DNA of 64,000 nt, from the NCBI RefSeq assembly GCF_001541345.2, contig NZ_LMVL02000007.1, positions 62,001 through 126,000 on the forward strand. Direction: 5' to 3'. This DNA is from Gillisella vitis (GTDB taxonomy: Bacteria > Pseudomonadota > Alphaproteobacteria > Rhizobiales > Rhizobiaceae). The position numbers were made by a program, and so were the translations under genes. Below the pieces are notes generated by a model. It did not search any database and was not told the DNA's origin. It saw nothing but the letters and a program-made list of their open reading frames with translations. Numbering within the stretch: the stretch's first letter is position 1; every line of letters begins with the position of its first letter. Of this stretch, positions 33,318 to 41,246 are shown one piece after another.

Positions 33318-33977
33318 ATGCGGGTACTGAAAGACAATGGGCTGACTATCGTTCTGTTGGTGCTGACCATCGCGACCATAACCGGAATGCTCTTGACGGG
33401 ATGGCAGGTCAACAACGAGAACATCATCCAGCATGGTGGCACGGCGCTGTCGCTCGCAACCTATGCCGCGTCAGGACACTTCCTGTCCGCCATCTTCGAG
33501 AACTGGGAAAGCGAGTTCCTGCAAATGTCGGCATATGTGATGCTGACGGCTATGCTGTTCCAGCGCGGCTCAGCGGAATCGAAAGATCCGGACAAAAGCG
33601 CATCTCAGGACGAAGATCCAGCAAGCCATGCGAGACAACCGGGCGCTTCCTGGGCCGTGAGGGCGAGTGGATGGTTGCGAACCCTCTACTCATATTCGCT
33701 GGGCATAGCGCTCGCGCTGCTGTTCGCCGCCAGTTTCATTCTTCACCTCCGCTACAGCGCTATTGCTGAGAACGCAGAAGCCGCCATGCATGGCCACCCG
33801 GCTCAGTCGATCATGCAGCATCTTGCCAGCACGCAGTTCTGGTTCGAATCCTTTCAGAACTGGCAATCCGAATTTCTGTCGACGGCAGTGATCGTGGTGC
33901 TTTCGATTTTCCTGCGCTTCCGGGGATCACCAGAATCAAAGCCCGTTGCGGCGCCGCATTCCGAAACAGGCAGTTGA
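33318..33977 (+). CDS. DUF6766-family membrane protein
   Basis: A 219-residue inner-membrane protein. Hydrophobic spans lie at about 8-28 (LTIVLLVLTIATITGMLLTG), about 127-145 and about 188-201. Two similar aromatic segments occur (HFLSAIFENWESEFLQMSAYVMLTAMLFQRGSAES and QFWFESFQNWQSEFLSTAVIVVLSIFLRFRGSPES), so the protein is an internal duplication. The family function is unknown, but it recurs in stress regulons. An exact EcfG promoter precedes it. Confidence 0.82.
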   Translation: MRVLKDNGLTIVLLVLTIATITGMLLTGWQVNNENIIQHGGTALSLATYAASGHFLSAIFENWESEFLQMSAYVMLTAMLFQRGSAESKDPDKSASQDEDPASHARQPGASWAVRASGWLRTLYSYSLGIALALLFAASFILHLRYSAIAENAEAAMHGHPAQSIMQHLASTQFWFESFQNWQSEFLSTAVIVVLSIFLRFRGSPESKPVAAPHSETGS

Positions 33978-34361
33978 TTGGATTTCCTTCATCGTGGTGG
34001 TTTGCGTTGTGAGAGCGAAGGCGTGTGTTTCTTTGCCACGGCTGTGACGAGCCAGCCTCGTCGCAGGTGTATTTGTCGCGACGGTTGTCACCCTCAGCAA
34101 CGGGGTCGGTTGATCAAGCCAACTTTACAGGTTGACCATGTCTCAAGTGCTAGCTTTAAAACGCGTCTCTACGAGCCTCCTGAATGGTGCTTATTACCGG
34201 TCAGGTCCCGCGGACATGGCTGACCTGGCTTCTGTTGCGAGACGCCGAGTTCTGAGAAGTAGGGGCGCTGCGGCGGGAATCTGTTGGCGACCTCGGCCAG
34301 TGGCAGACTTCGCCAGGTCGTATCGACCACGTGTTTAACCCTGATCGTCGGAGGAGTGTTC
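33978..34361. other. Intergenic stretch, nothing recognised
   Basis: About 380 bp between the DUF6766 gene and the iron permease-like gene. Open frames here lack ribosome sites and motifs. No GGAAC-type promoter was found in it. Confidence 0.5.
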
Positions 34362-34769
34362 ATGGATCGCCTGTTTGCAAAATTCGCTAATGCAACGGCC
34401 CGGGCAACCGGTAGTCCGATCGCCTTTATTCTCTGTGTTGCCGCTGTGGTTATCTGGGCAGTATCTGGGCCATTTTTCGGGTTTTCGGAAACGTGGCAGC
34501 TGGTGATCAATACCGGCACAACCATTATCACATTTCTAATGGTGTTCTTAATCCAGAACACCCAAAATCGGGATGGGACTGCCCTTCAGACCAAGCTCGA
34601 CGAGATCATACTCTCCTCTGACGCCGAGAATGAATTCATCGGGATTGAGAAGTTGACCGACGCTGAACTCGAAGCACTTCATCTTCGTTGTGAAAAATCG
34701 GCCAAGCGTTCACAAGCCATCCTGAAGAGGACGCACGCCGAGCGAAAAGCCCGCAAGACCAGCTCATAG
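34362..34769 (+). CDS. Low-affinity iron permease family protein
   Basis: A 135-residue membrane protein beginning MDRLFAKFANATARATGSP after a GGAGGAG ribosome site. Two hydrophobic spans follow (AFILCVAAVVIWAVSGPFFG and TTIITFLMVFLIQ), then the family-typical QNTQNRDGTALQTKLDEII and an acidic/basic C-terminal coiled region. The bacterial proteins resemble yeast Fet4 only over this region; iron transport has rarely been shown, and the name should be taken as a family label. Confidence 0.85.
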   Translation: MDRLFAKFANATARATGSPIAFILCVAAVVIWAVSGPFFGFSETWQLVINTGTTIITFLMVFLIQNTQNRDGTALQTKLDEIILSSDAENEFIGIEKLTDAELEALHLRCEKSAKRSQAILKRTHAERKARKTSS

Positions 34770-34814
34770 GAACGGGCGCGCGCATCGTACTAGGCTGGCG
34801 GGCGAACGCCGAGC

Positions 34815-34839
34815 GGAACTTTCACTCGTGCCCTCAGTT
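34815..34839 (+). promoter_or_regulatory. Possible EcfG-type promoter upstream of the FMN reductase gene
   Basis: GGAAC-N16-AGTT has one mismatch to the stress consensus, about 200 bp before the FMN reductase start. Distance and mismatch make it tentative. Confidence 0.35.
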
Positions 34840-35038
34840 AGTTTCCGTCAAGAATTGGGTTTCAATTCCCCAAGAACGGGCCTGCTGGCGTGAAGAACCA
34901 ATCGCTGCGCTGGATGCCCGTAGCTACCGCGTCAGGCGGTTGTCGGAAGGTGGCGCACGCGTTCTGCATAAGGGCGCAACAACTTGGGACGCCGCACCGG
35001 GTCATATCAGGCAGTATTTACTTGAACAGGAGTTATCC

Positions 35039-35656
35039 ATGCCTCTCAAAGTTCTCGCTCTCAACGGCACGCTCAAAACTTCGGATTCGTCGGAAGCCTC
35101 GTCTACCGGAAAGTTGCTTGAGCTGATCGCCGAGGAATTCAAGAAGTACGGCGTTGAAACCGAAACGATCCGGCTGGCTGACCACAATATCAAGCCGGGC
35201 GTGACGTCGGATGAAGGCGAGGGAGACGGATGGCCTGCGATCCGTGCAAAGGTTCTCGAAGCCGATATCTTGCTGATGGGAACACCGATCTGGCTCGGTC
35301 AGCCTGCAAGTGTGTGCAAGCGGGCGCTCGAACGGATGGACGCTTTCCTGGAAGAGACCGACGATCAAGGCCGGATGGTTTCTTATGGCAAGGTCGCGGC
35401 CGTCGCAGTGGTCGGAAACGAGGATGGTGCTCATCATGTCTCAGCGGAGTTGTTCCAGGCGCTTAACGACGTCGGCTTCACCATCCCAGCGAACGCGGTG
35501 GCCTATTGGGTCGGTGAGGCGATGGGGTCAACGAACTTTGTCGATCTGAAAGAGACGCCCGAAGCCGTTCAGACGATGGTATCGATGCTTGCGCGAAACG
35601 CTGCACACCTCGCCGGTTTGCTGCAGCAATCGCAGTATCCGGGCGAAGAGGAATAG
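35039..35656 (+). CDS. NADPH-dependent FMN reductase / flavodoxin-like protein
   Basis: A 205-residue flavodoxin-fold protein. It has the N-terminal strand and phosphate loop (LKVLALNGTLKTSDSSEASSTG), the GTPIWLGQPASVCKRALERMD segment of FMN reductases and a VVGNEDGAHH flavin-contact loop. It would reduce FMN, quinones or similar substrates with NAD(P)H. I start at the ATG behind AGGAG; an upstream in-frame extension has no ribosome site. It ends at the UdgX gene with no gap, so reductase and repair enzyme are co-transcribed. Confidence 0.87.
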   Translation: MPLKVLALNGTLKTSDSSEASSTGKLLELIAEEFKKYGVETETIRLADHNIKPGVTSDEGEGDGWPAIRAKVLEADILLMGTPIWLGQPASVCKRALERMDAFLEETDDQGRMVSYGKVAAVAVVGNEDGAHHVSAELFQALNDVGFTIPANAVAYWVGEAMGSTNFVDLKETPEAVQTMVSMLARNAAHLAGLLQQSQYPGEEE

Positions 35657-35659
35657 TTG

Positions 35660-36325
35660 GTGGTTGCAGGGTCCGCAAAGCCGGTAGCCCGCCTGCCGCC
35701 GGCGTTCGTCGCGCCGTTTGGACAAGCGAAGGACTTGGCGGCATTGCGTCGGCAGGCCGAGACGTGCGAACGCTGCGACCTCTATAAGAATGCAACGCAG
35801 ACCGTCTTCGGCGAAGGAAACGCTCAAGCCAAGATCATTCTTGTCGGCGAGCAGCCCGGAGACAAAGAGGATATTGCGGGGCGGCCGTTCGTCGGCCCGG
35901 CGGGCAGATTACTTGATGAATGTCTGAACGAGGCTGGCATCGACCGGTCGCTTTGCTATGTCACCAATGCGGTCAAGCATTTCAAGTTCGAACAACGCGG
36001 CAAGCGGCGCATCCACTCCAAGCCCAATGCTGGCGAGATACAACCCTGTGCGTGGTGGCTCGGCGGCGAACTTGACTTGTTGCGTCCTCGTCTCATTGTC
36101 GCGCTCGGCGCCACAGCCCTCTACAGCTTGATGGGACGGTCAGTCGGGCTGACCAAGGAACGCGCTCACATCTTGAAGACAGCGAGCGCCACACCGCTGC
36201 TTGTAACGATCCATCCGTCATATATTCTCCGGATCCGAGACTATGACGATCGTGTCGAGGAAAGACGCCGGTTTGTCGATGATCTGCTCTTGGCCAAGGA
36301 CTATCTTGCTGCAGATAAAGATTGA
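35660..36325 (+). CDS. udgX: UdgX-type uracil-DNA glycosylase
   Basis: A 221-residue member of the family 4-like uracil-DNA glycosylases. Motif A is VGEQPGDKEDIAGRPFVGPAG, motif B is HPSYILR, and iron-sulphur cysteines are likely among those in CERC, CYVTN and PCAWWL. The KRRIHSKP insertion contains the His that in UdgX forms a covalent bond with the abasic sugar after uracil release. The enzyme thus tags uracil-DNA irreversibly. Start is GTG 35660 (7 bp after AGAGGA); TTG 35657 is possible. It sits directly behind the FMN reductase gene. Confidence 0.92.
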   Translation: MVAGSAKPVARLPPAFVAPFGQAKDLAALRRQAETCERCDLYKNATQTVFGEGNAQAKIILVGEQPGDKEDIAGRPFVGPAGRLLDECLNEAGIDRSLCYVTNAVKHFKFEQRGKRRIHSKPNAGEIQPCAWWLGGELDLLRPRLIVALGATALYSLMGRSVGLTKERAHILKTASATPLLVTIHPSYILRIRDYDDRVEERRRFVDDLLLAKDYLAADKD

Positions 36326-36387
36326 TCCCGCGTTCGGGTCCGCCTCATCGCGTGCTTGAGGTGCTTCGGGATAACGGACGAAGCGAC

Positions 36388-36624
36388 CTAACCCCGAAAC
36401 TCGCCTTCGTTCATGTCACGTTCGTGGTAATTGAGGTCCCAATCCTTGGCGCCTTTGTCGTTGCCCGGTGACTTGTTGTTGACGGTCGCGTCATCGGAAT
36501 GCGTGATGACCCGTGGCTTGGCGCTGCTCACGCCGTTGTTGGATCCCCCGGCATGATTGCTTTCGGACTGCCCTCTGGCGTCGCGCTCGATTTCTGCCTT
36601 CGACGACTTTTTACCTTTTTCCAT
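36388..36624 (-). CDS. Small hydrophilic hypothetical protein
   Basis: A 78-residue, strongly charged, probably disordered protein: MEKGKKSSKAEIERDARGQS, then SSAKPRVITHSDDATVNNKS and KDWDLNYHERDMNEGEF. It is rich in Asn, Asp, Lys and Ser without hydrophobic core, as in small stress-induced hydrophilins. GAGGAG lies 10 bp upstream of the ATG. It is the last gene of a minus-strand run starting with the quinone reductase fusion. Confidence 0.6.
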   Translation of the reverse strand: MEKGKKSSKAEIERDARGQSESNHAGGSNNGVSSAKPRVITHSDDATVNNKSPGNDKGAKDWDLNYHERDMNEGEFRG

Positions 36625-36829
36625 GTTGCTGGCACTCCTCAGTTGTCGGTGTGTCACTGTCTGATGTCCGGTCCGTTTCTTTCATGGCCCGCTGCAAGCC
36701 TTTCCCGGCCGCCTTGGCCAGATCGTTACGGTGATTGTCGGCGGCGGGGCTGTCTATCGAACGAGCATCATCTGTCTCGGCCGGGATCGCTTCCGGCGTC
36801 GTTTCGCGTGTTGTCATTGTCGATTTCAT
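36611..36829 (-). CDS. Small acidic hypothetical protein
   Basis: A 72-residue frame beginning MKSTMTTRETTPEAIPAETD seven bases after the upstream fusion gene stops. It overlaps the next small gene by 14 bp. The sequence is hydrophilic (DDARSIDSPAADNHRNDLAKAAGKGLQRAMKETDRT). No family is recognised. The tight packing argues that it is a real operon member, though the ribosome site is weak. Confidence 0.5.
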   Translation of the reverse strand: MKSTMTTRETTPEAIPAETDDARSIDSPAADNHRNDLAKAAGKGLQRAMKETDRTSDSDTPTTEECQQHGKR

Positions 36830-36836
36830 TTTGCGG

Positions 36837-38165
36837 TTATCCCAATCGACCCCAGTCGGGATTCCATTCAACGCCTTCGACAAGCTCGACGAAGACGGGT
36901 TCGTTTCTGTCGGCCCTATGAGAAGCTGCCAGTTTGAAGGCCGCATCCGGCTCCATTTCCTCGCCCGGAAAGATCGTATCGTCCGCAGCTGTATCCGCGA
37001 CCTTGCGCACATATCCGCGAATCTGATCGCCGGAGTGATAGAACTTGATCACCAGCGACCCAACAGGCGCGACCTCGGAAGAGTACCGTCGATAGTCAGG
37101 ACGTTCCGCTGTTGCGCCGGCATCACCGGCTCTATACCAATGCGCGAGGTCCTGACCCTCCGGACGACCTTCGTCTTCCCAGATTTGGTATGCCCGCAAT
37201 CTCCGTGCGTTGTCGTCGATCACGGTTCTTGCCTGCTGCTCGACGACCTTCAGGACGACTTTGCCGCGGATGTGCTTTTCCCCAAGGGCAGACTGTGCTT
37301 CTGCGGCTTCACGAAGCTCGAACGTGCTGGCAACGACGACCTTCACCTTGCCCTGATCGATCAACGCCGCGATCTCCTGCAGTTGGGCGCCATTCGGCTG
37401 AGCGGTGTATCGTCCCGCCCGAATCTTCAGTTTTTTGGCGCGTGCCTTGTCCGGCTCCTGGAGTGTCGAGATCAGCGCTCCTCCCGGTTTGACGACGCTG
37501 AAGCTACGTTCCTGCGTCTCACCGCCGATCAGGTCGAACACCAGGTCTACGGGCTCGACAAGCTCTTCAAATTTCTCAGTTTTGTAATCGATCACCTGGT
37601 CTGCGCCGAGATCGGTCACGAAGTCCTTGTCAGACGAGGACACGGTCGTTGCCACCCATGCGCCCTTCGTCTTTGCGAACTGAATAGCGAAATGGCCGAC
37701 ACCGCCCGCGCCACCATGAATAAGGACACGCTGGCCAGATTGAAGCCCGCCATGATCGAACAGGCCTTGCCATGCAGTGATGCCGGCCAATGGTACGGCG
37801 GCGGCGCCGATGGTATCGAGCGATTGCGGCTTTGCAGCCACTTCGTCAGCCCGTGCCGTTACAAATTCCTCGTAGCCGCCATGTTCTGGTGACAGGAATG
37901 CAAAGACCTCGTCGCCGATCCCGAAGCCGGCGACCTCAGAGCCGGCGGCAGCGATCTCGCCGCTGACATCGCGGCCGAGCACATAGGGAAGATCCTTTTC
38001 GGTGACGACAGGATATTTCCCCTCGCGCATCTTCGCATCGACCGGATTGACGCTTGCAGCAAAGACTTTGATGAGAACTTCATTGGCGGCAGGCGTTGGC
38101 CGATCGATTTCCTCGATTGCCATGACTTCCGGACCGCCGAAGCGATGGATACGGACAGCTTGCAT
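36837..38165 (-). CDS. Zinc-free quinone reductase (MDR) fused to DUF2934 and a C-terminal domain
   Basis: A 442-residue fusion. Residues 1-310 form an NADP-dependent quinone oxidoreductase of the zeta-crystallin type: VLIKVFAASVNPVDAKMR, GRDVSGEIAAAG, GDEVFAF, the cofactor loop IHGGAGGVGHFAIQFAK and DLVFDLIGG. No zinc-ligand Cys set is present. Residues about 315-350 are a DUF2934 motif (RRLRAYQIWEDEGRPEGQDLAHWYRA). The last 80 residues form an acidic, SH3-like unknown part (PVGSLVIKFYHSGDQIRGYV). Such a fusion is unusual; the reductase is normally about 310-330 residues alone. It heads a three-gene operon. Confidence 0.87.
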   Translation of the reverse strand: MQAVRIHRFGGPEVMAIEEIDRPTPAANEVLIKVFAASVNPVDAKMREGKYPVVTEKDLPYVLGRDVSGEIAAAGSEVAGFGIGDEVFAFLSPEHGGYEEFVTARADEVAAKPQSLDTIGAAAVPLAGITAWQGLFDHGGLQSGQRVLIHGGAGGVGHFAIQFAKTKGAWVATTVSSSDKDFVTDLGADQVIDYKTEKFEELVEPVDLVFDLIGGETQERSFSVVKPGGALISTLQEPDKARAKKLKIRAGRYTAQPNGAQLQEIAALIDQGKVKVVVASTFELREAAEAQSALGEKHIRGKVVLKVVEQQARTVIDDNARRLRAYQIWEDEGRPEGQDLAHWYRAGDAGATAERPDYRRYSSEVAPVGSLVIKFYHSGDQIRGYVRKVADTAADDTIFPGEEMEPDAAFKLAASHRADRNEPVFVELVEGVEWNPDWGRLG

Positions 38166-38280
38166 AATCGGTCTCCTTAAGCTCAAGAGTAAGTTTTGAA
38201 ACGAACCGCCAGGCAATGCTCATTCATCTCCCGGGGGATCGCTTGGCGGTGAGCGGGCTATTGGCTATGCCGCCCGATGA

Positions 38281-38577
38281 TCAGTGTTTCGGCTGCTTGC
38301 CGAAATCCTTGCGCAGCTCGTCCTTGGCCCTTTCGAGCGTTGCCAACCTAGACTTCGACAGCTGCTTGCCGGCGCGATTGATGTAGAAATTCAGCATCGA
38401 CATGGCGGACTGGAAAGGGCTGGCCTTGCGGCGGTCGCTCCGTTCAGCCGAGGCCTTCAGCGAGTCGGCGATCTTCTTGGCGCTGCGCTGTTTGAAGACG
38501 CCGCCTTTCAGATCCATCGCGTCGCTGTTGTCAGTGACATCCTGCGACCATTTCTGTGTGGATTTCTTCTTATGCAT
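38281..38577 (-). CDS. DUF3175 family protein
   Basis: A 98-residue basic protein: MHKKKSTQKWSQDVTDNSDA, MDLKGGVFKQRSAKKIADSLK, then SPFQSAMSMLNFYINRAGKQLS and KAKDEL-like ending. That is the DUF3175 pattern (WSxxVTxxSDAxDLxxGVFxxxxxxxIAxSLKxSAExSxxRK). Function is unknown; it is often found among stress genes. GGAGGAACG precedes the start. It lies downstream of the 38629 gene on the same strand, after a hairpin. Confidence 0.85.
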   Translation of the reverse strand: MHKKKSTQKWSQDVTDNSDAMDLKGGVFKQRSAKKIADSLKASAERSDRRKASPFQSAMSMLNFYINRAGKQLSKSRLATLERAKDELRKDFGKQPKH

Positions 38578-38595
38578 GAACGTTCCTCCATAGAA

Positions 38596-38625
38596 GAAAC
38601 GGCGCCACTGTCGTGACGCCGTTTC
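38596..38625 (-). terminator. Hairpin between two minus-strand stress genes
   Basis: A perfect 9-bp stem (GAAACGGCG and CGCCGTTTC) with a 12-base loop followed by TTC on the minus strand. It lies four bases after the 38629-38943 gene. The T tract is short, so termination is probably partial and the DUF3175 gene may be expressed by read-through. Confidence 0.6.
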
Positions 38626-38628
38626 CTA

Positions 38629-38943
38629 TCAATGATGCGCATGCTGCTCGTTGCGCTTGCGCGTGGCTGCAGCTTTCTTAGCGGATGCTGAGCGCTCTTC
38701 CTTGGTGCGCGACGCAGCAGCGGCACCGCCCTTATGTCCGCCCTTTTCGGAGGAAGCATGGTTTTCGGTATGGCCGCGGCCGGAGCCGGACTTCTTGCCA
38801 CCGCCGCTTTCTTTGTTAACGGTGGCCCAGGCGCGGCGTTCGGCCTCCTTCTCGGAAACACCACGGACCTCGTAGCCTTCCTCGATATGCTCGGCCTTGC
38901 GCTTCTGCTTGTCTGTATATGCGGATTTGTCACCCTGAGGCAT
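38629..38943 (-). CDS. Small basic protein annotated in relatives as plasmid-stabilisation-like
   Basis: A 104-residue protein. The N-terminal segment QGDKSAYTDKQKRKAEHIEEGYEVRGVSEKEAERRAWATVNKES is a conserved motif of a family commonly labelled plasmid stabilisation protein. A Gly/Lys/His-rich, disordered tail follows (GGGKKSGSGRGH, KKAAATRKRNEQHAHH), reminiscent of KGG stress proteins. It starts behind AGGAGATGTTCC. An exact EcfG promoter lies 35 bp upstream, diverging from that of the alcohol dehydrogenase gene. The label does not imply a proven role in plasmid maintenance. Confidence 0.75.
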   Translation of the reverse strand: MPQGDKSAYTDKQKRKAEHIEEGYEVRGVSEKEAERRAWATVNKESGGGKKSGSGRGHTENHASSEKGGHKGGAAAASRTKEERSASAKKAAATRKRNEQHAHH

Positions 38944-38977
38944 GGAACATCTCCTCTTGCTTCGATGAAGCAAAGAA

Positions 38978-39003
38978 AACGACCTCTCGACCGTCAAAGT
39001 TCC
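38978..39003 (-). promoter_or_regulatory. Consensus EcfG-type stress promoter (leftward)
   Basis: On the minus strand, an exact GGAAC-N17-CGTT, 35 bp before the start of the 104-residue stress gene. Paired back-to-back with the rightward EcfG promoter at 39080. Confidence 0.75.
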
Positions 39004-39079
39004 TTCCGTCATGCCCGCAGGTCGGTCTTTTGCGAGAATTGTGGTCTTCCGTGCGCTTCGGTACATGCCACATCGTCAA

Positions 39080-39104
39080 GGAACAAATTTTATGACCTGT
39101 CGTT
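39080..39104 (+). promoter_or_regulatory. Consensus EcfG-type stress promoter (rightward)
   Basis: An exact GGAAC-N16-CGTT, 48 bp before the zinc alcohol dehydrogenase start. Together with 38978-39003 it forms a divergent stress-promoter pair in a 209-bp gap. Confidence 0.75.
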
Positions 39105-39152
39105 TGCAGCCAAGACGCTCGTACAATGAAGACACGACCTTGGAGCAAATAG

Positions 39153-40322
39153 ATGAAAGCACTGACCTGGCATGGCAAGCATGACATCCGCTGCGAAAGC
39201 GTCCCCGACCCCCAAATTGAGTACGGTCGCGATGCCATCATCAAGGTCACGGCCTGCGCGATCTGCGGATCGGACCTTCATCTCTACAATGGCGTCATGC
39301 CCGACATGCACAGTGGTGACATCATGGGTCACGAAACCATGGGCGAAGTGGTCGAAGTCGGCAAGGACAACAAGAAACTGAAGGTTGGTGACCGGGTGGT
39401 CGTGCCTTTTACGATCGCCTGTGGCGAATGCTTTTTCTGCAAACGCGGGTTTTTCTCAGGCTGCGAACGCTCGAACCCAAAACCGGAAAAGGTCACCAAG
39501 ATGTGGGGCAACTCGCCCGCTGGCCTGTTCGGTTACACCCATCTGTTGGGCGGGTTCAGCGGCGGCCAGGCCGAATATCTAAGGGTTCCTTACGCCGATG
39601 TCGGTCCGATCAAGGTGCCGGAAGGCCTAAGCGACGAGCAGGTCCTTTTCCTCTCGGACATTTTTCCAACGGGCTATATGGCCGCCGATTTCTGCAATAT
39701 CCAGCCGGGCGACACGATCGCTATCTGGGGCTGTGGCCCCGTTGGCCAGATGGCGATCAAGTCCGCATTCATTCTGGGGGCGGAGCGGGTTATTGCGATC
39801 GACACAGTCCGGGAGAGGCTGGCGCTTGCTGAAAAGTCAGGAGCCATCACCCTCGATTATATGGACAAGGATATTTATGATCGGATCATGGAACTGACCA
39901 ATGGCCGCGGGGCAGATGGCTGCATCGATGCCGTTGGAACCGAATCTGATCCATCCGCAAGCTGGGATGCCCGGATCGACCGCATCAAAGTCGCAACCTT
40001 CATGGGCACGGACCGCCCGCACGTCCTGCGCCAAGCGATCCATTGCTGCCGAAATTTCGGCACAGTCTCGATCGTCGGCGTCTACGGCGGGTTCCTGGAC
40101 AAGATCCCGATGGGATCGGCGATCAATCGCGGCCTGACGTTCAAAATGGCCCAGACACCGGTCCAGCACTATCTGCCGATCCTGATGGAGCGAATTCAGA
40201 ACGGCGAAATCGACCCCTCATTCATCATCACCCATACCGGAAGCCTGGAAGACGGACCGGACCTCTACAAGACCTTCCTCGAAAAGAAGGACGGTTGCGT
40301 CAAAGTCGTTCTCAAACCGTAA
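39153..40322 (+). CDS. Zinc-dependent alcohol dehydrogenase, glutathione-independent formaldehyde dehydrogenase-like
   Basis: A 389-residue medium-chain dehydrogenase. Catalytic zinc ligands are in TACAICGSDLH and MGHETMGEV. The structural zinc loop is CGECFFCKRGFFSGCERSNP, and the NAD loop is IWGCGPVGQMA. The long insert after the structural zinc (GYTHLLGGFSGGQAEYLRVPYADVGPIKVP) and DFCNIQPGD are typical of the dismutating formaldehyde dehydrogenase subgroup. It should detoxify an aldehyde or alcohol with NAD(H). It is followed after 11 bp by an SDR gene and driven by an EcfG-type promoter. Confidence 0.92.
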   Translation: MKALTWHGKHDIRCESVPDPQIEYGRDAIIKVTACAICGSDLHLYNGVMPDMHSGDIMGHETMGEVVEVGKDNKKLKVGDRVVVPFTIACGECFFCKRGFFSGCERSNPKPEKVTKMWGNSPAGLFGYTHLLGGFSGGQAEYLRVPYADVGPIKVPEGLSDEQVLFLSDIFPTGYMAADFCNIQPGDTIAIWGCGPVGQMAIKSAFILGAERVIAIDTVRERLALAEKSGAITLDYMDKDIYDRIMELTNGRGADGCIDAVGTESDPSASWDARIDRIKVATFMGTDRPHVLRQAIHCCRNFGTVSIVGVYGGFLDKIPMGSAINRGLTFKMAQTPVQHYLPILMERIQNGEIDPSFIITHTGSLEDGPDLYKTFLEKKDGCVKVVLKP

Positions 40323-40333
40323 GGAGATACAGC

Positions 40334-41131
40334 ATGGCGATTGAAATGGGAAAAGGCCTTGCCGTCGTCACGGGTGCATCGACGGGCATTGGGTACGAAC
40401 TGGCCAAATGTGCCGCCCAGGATGGCTATGATCTGATCATTGCAGCCGATGAGCCCCGCATCAAACAGGCTGCAGCCAGCCTCAGGGAATTCGGCACTTC
40501 GGTCGATGCCATCGAGGCCGACCTGTCAACGGAGGAAGGCGTCGACCACCTTCTCGAAAACATCGAGGCATCTGGCCGCTCCGTTGACCTGCTGATGGCC
40601 AACGCCGGCAGGGGGCTTGGTAAGGGCTTCCTCGATCAGGACTTCGGTGAGGCCCGCAAGGTCGTAGACACAAACATCGTCGGCACCATCTACCTCGTGC
40701 AGCAGGTCGGAAATCTGATGCGCAGTCGCGGCGAGGGCCGGATCCTGCTGACGGGCTCGATTGCCGGCTTCATGCCCGGATCTTATCAAGCCGTCTATAA
40801 TGGCACCAAGGCCTTCATCAACAGCTTCTCCTTCGCTTTGCGGGAAGAGCTGAAAGACAGCGGCATTACGGTCAGCTGCCTGATGCCGGGTCCGACGGAG
40901 ACTGAGTTCTTCCAGCGCGCTGACCTGATGGATACGTCCGTCGGGCAGGCAAAGAAGGACGATCCGGCCGACGTCGCACGGGTTGGTTATGATGCGATGA
41001 TGGATGGCGAAGGCGATGTTGTCAGCGGCTGGAAAAACAAGCTGCAGGCTGCGGTCGCCAACGTCACGCCGGCGAACATGCTGGCCCATCAACATGCAAA
41101 GATGGCCGAGCCGGGCTCCGGCAACAACTAA
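40334..41131 (+). CDS. SDR-family oxidoreductase
   Basis: A 265-residue short-chain dehydrogenase of the DltE/YqjQ type. It has TGASTGIGYELAK, an acidic second strand (IIAADEPRIK), NAGRG, catalytic Ser in LLTGSIAGFMPG, YNGTK (Tyr-x-x-x-Lys) and PGPTETEFF. The C-terminal DPADVARVGYDAMMDGEGDVVSGWKNK is typical of short-chain reductases of unknown substrate. AGGAGATACAGC precedes the ATG. Co-transcribed with the alcohol dehydrogenase, so probably part of stress aldehyde metabolism. Confidence 0.9.
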   Translation: MAIEMGKGLAVVTGASTGIGYELAKCAAQDGYDLIIAADEPRIKQAAASLREFGTSVDAIEADLSTEEGVDHLLENIEASGRSVDLLMANAGRGLGKGFLDQDFGEARKVVDTNIVGTIYLVQQVGNLMRSRGEGRILLTGSIAGFMPGSYQAVYNGTKAFINSFSFALREELKDSGITVSCLMPGPTETEFFQRADLMDTSVGQAKKDDPADVARVGYDAMMDGEGDVVSGWKNKLQAAVANVTPANMLAHQHAKMAEPGSGNN

Positions 41132-41246
41132 ATCAGGCGCCGGACCCATGGACCCAACGTCGTTGGACTAGCAGGCACCCGCTGGTGCCCATAGTAACCT
41201 TTGAAGGCGAGAGCTTTGCGGTAGCAGGATTAACCGTTCGATTCTT

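Noticed and set aside
34860..35038. Open frame leading into the FMN reductase gene (LDARSYRVRRLSEGGARVLH)
   Set aside because: Considered as an N-terminal extension or a relic of another gene; no start with ribosome site and no family match, while AGGAG precedes ATG 35039.
36735..37892. 385-residue plus-strand ORF opposite the quinone reductase fusion
   Set aside because: It is the antisense frame of a clearly recognised enzyme gene and has no family features.
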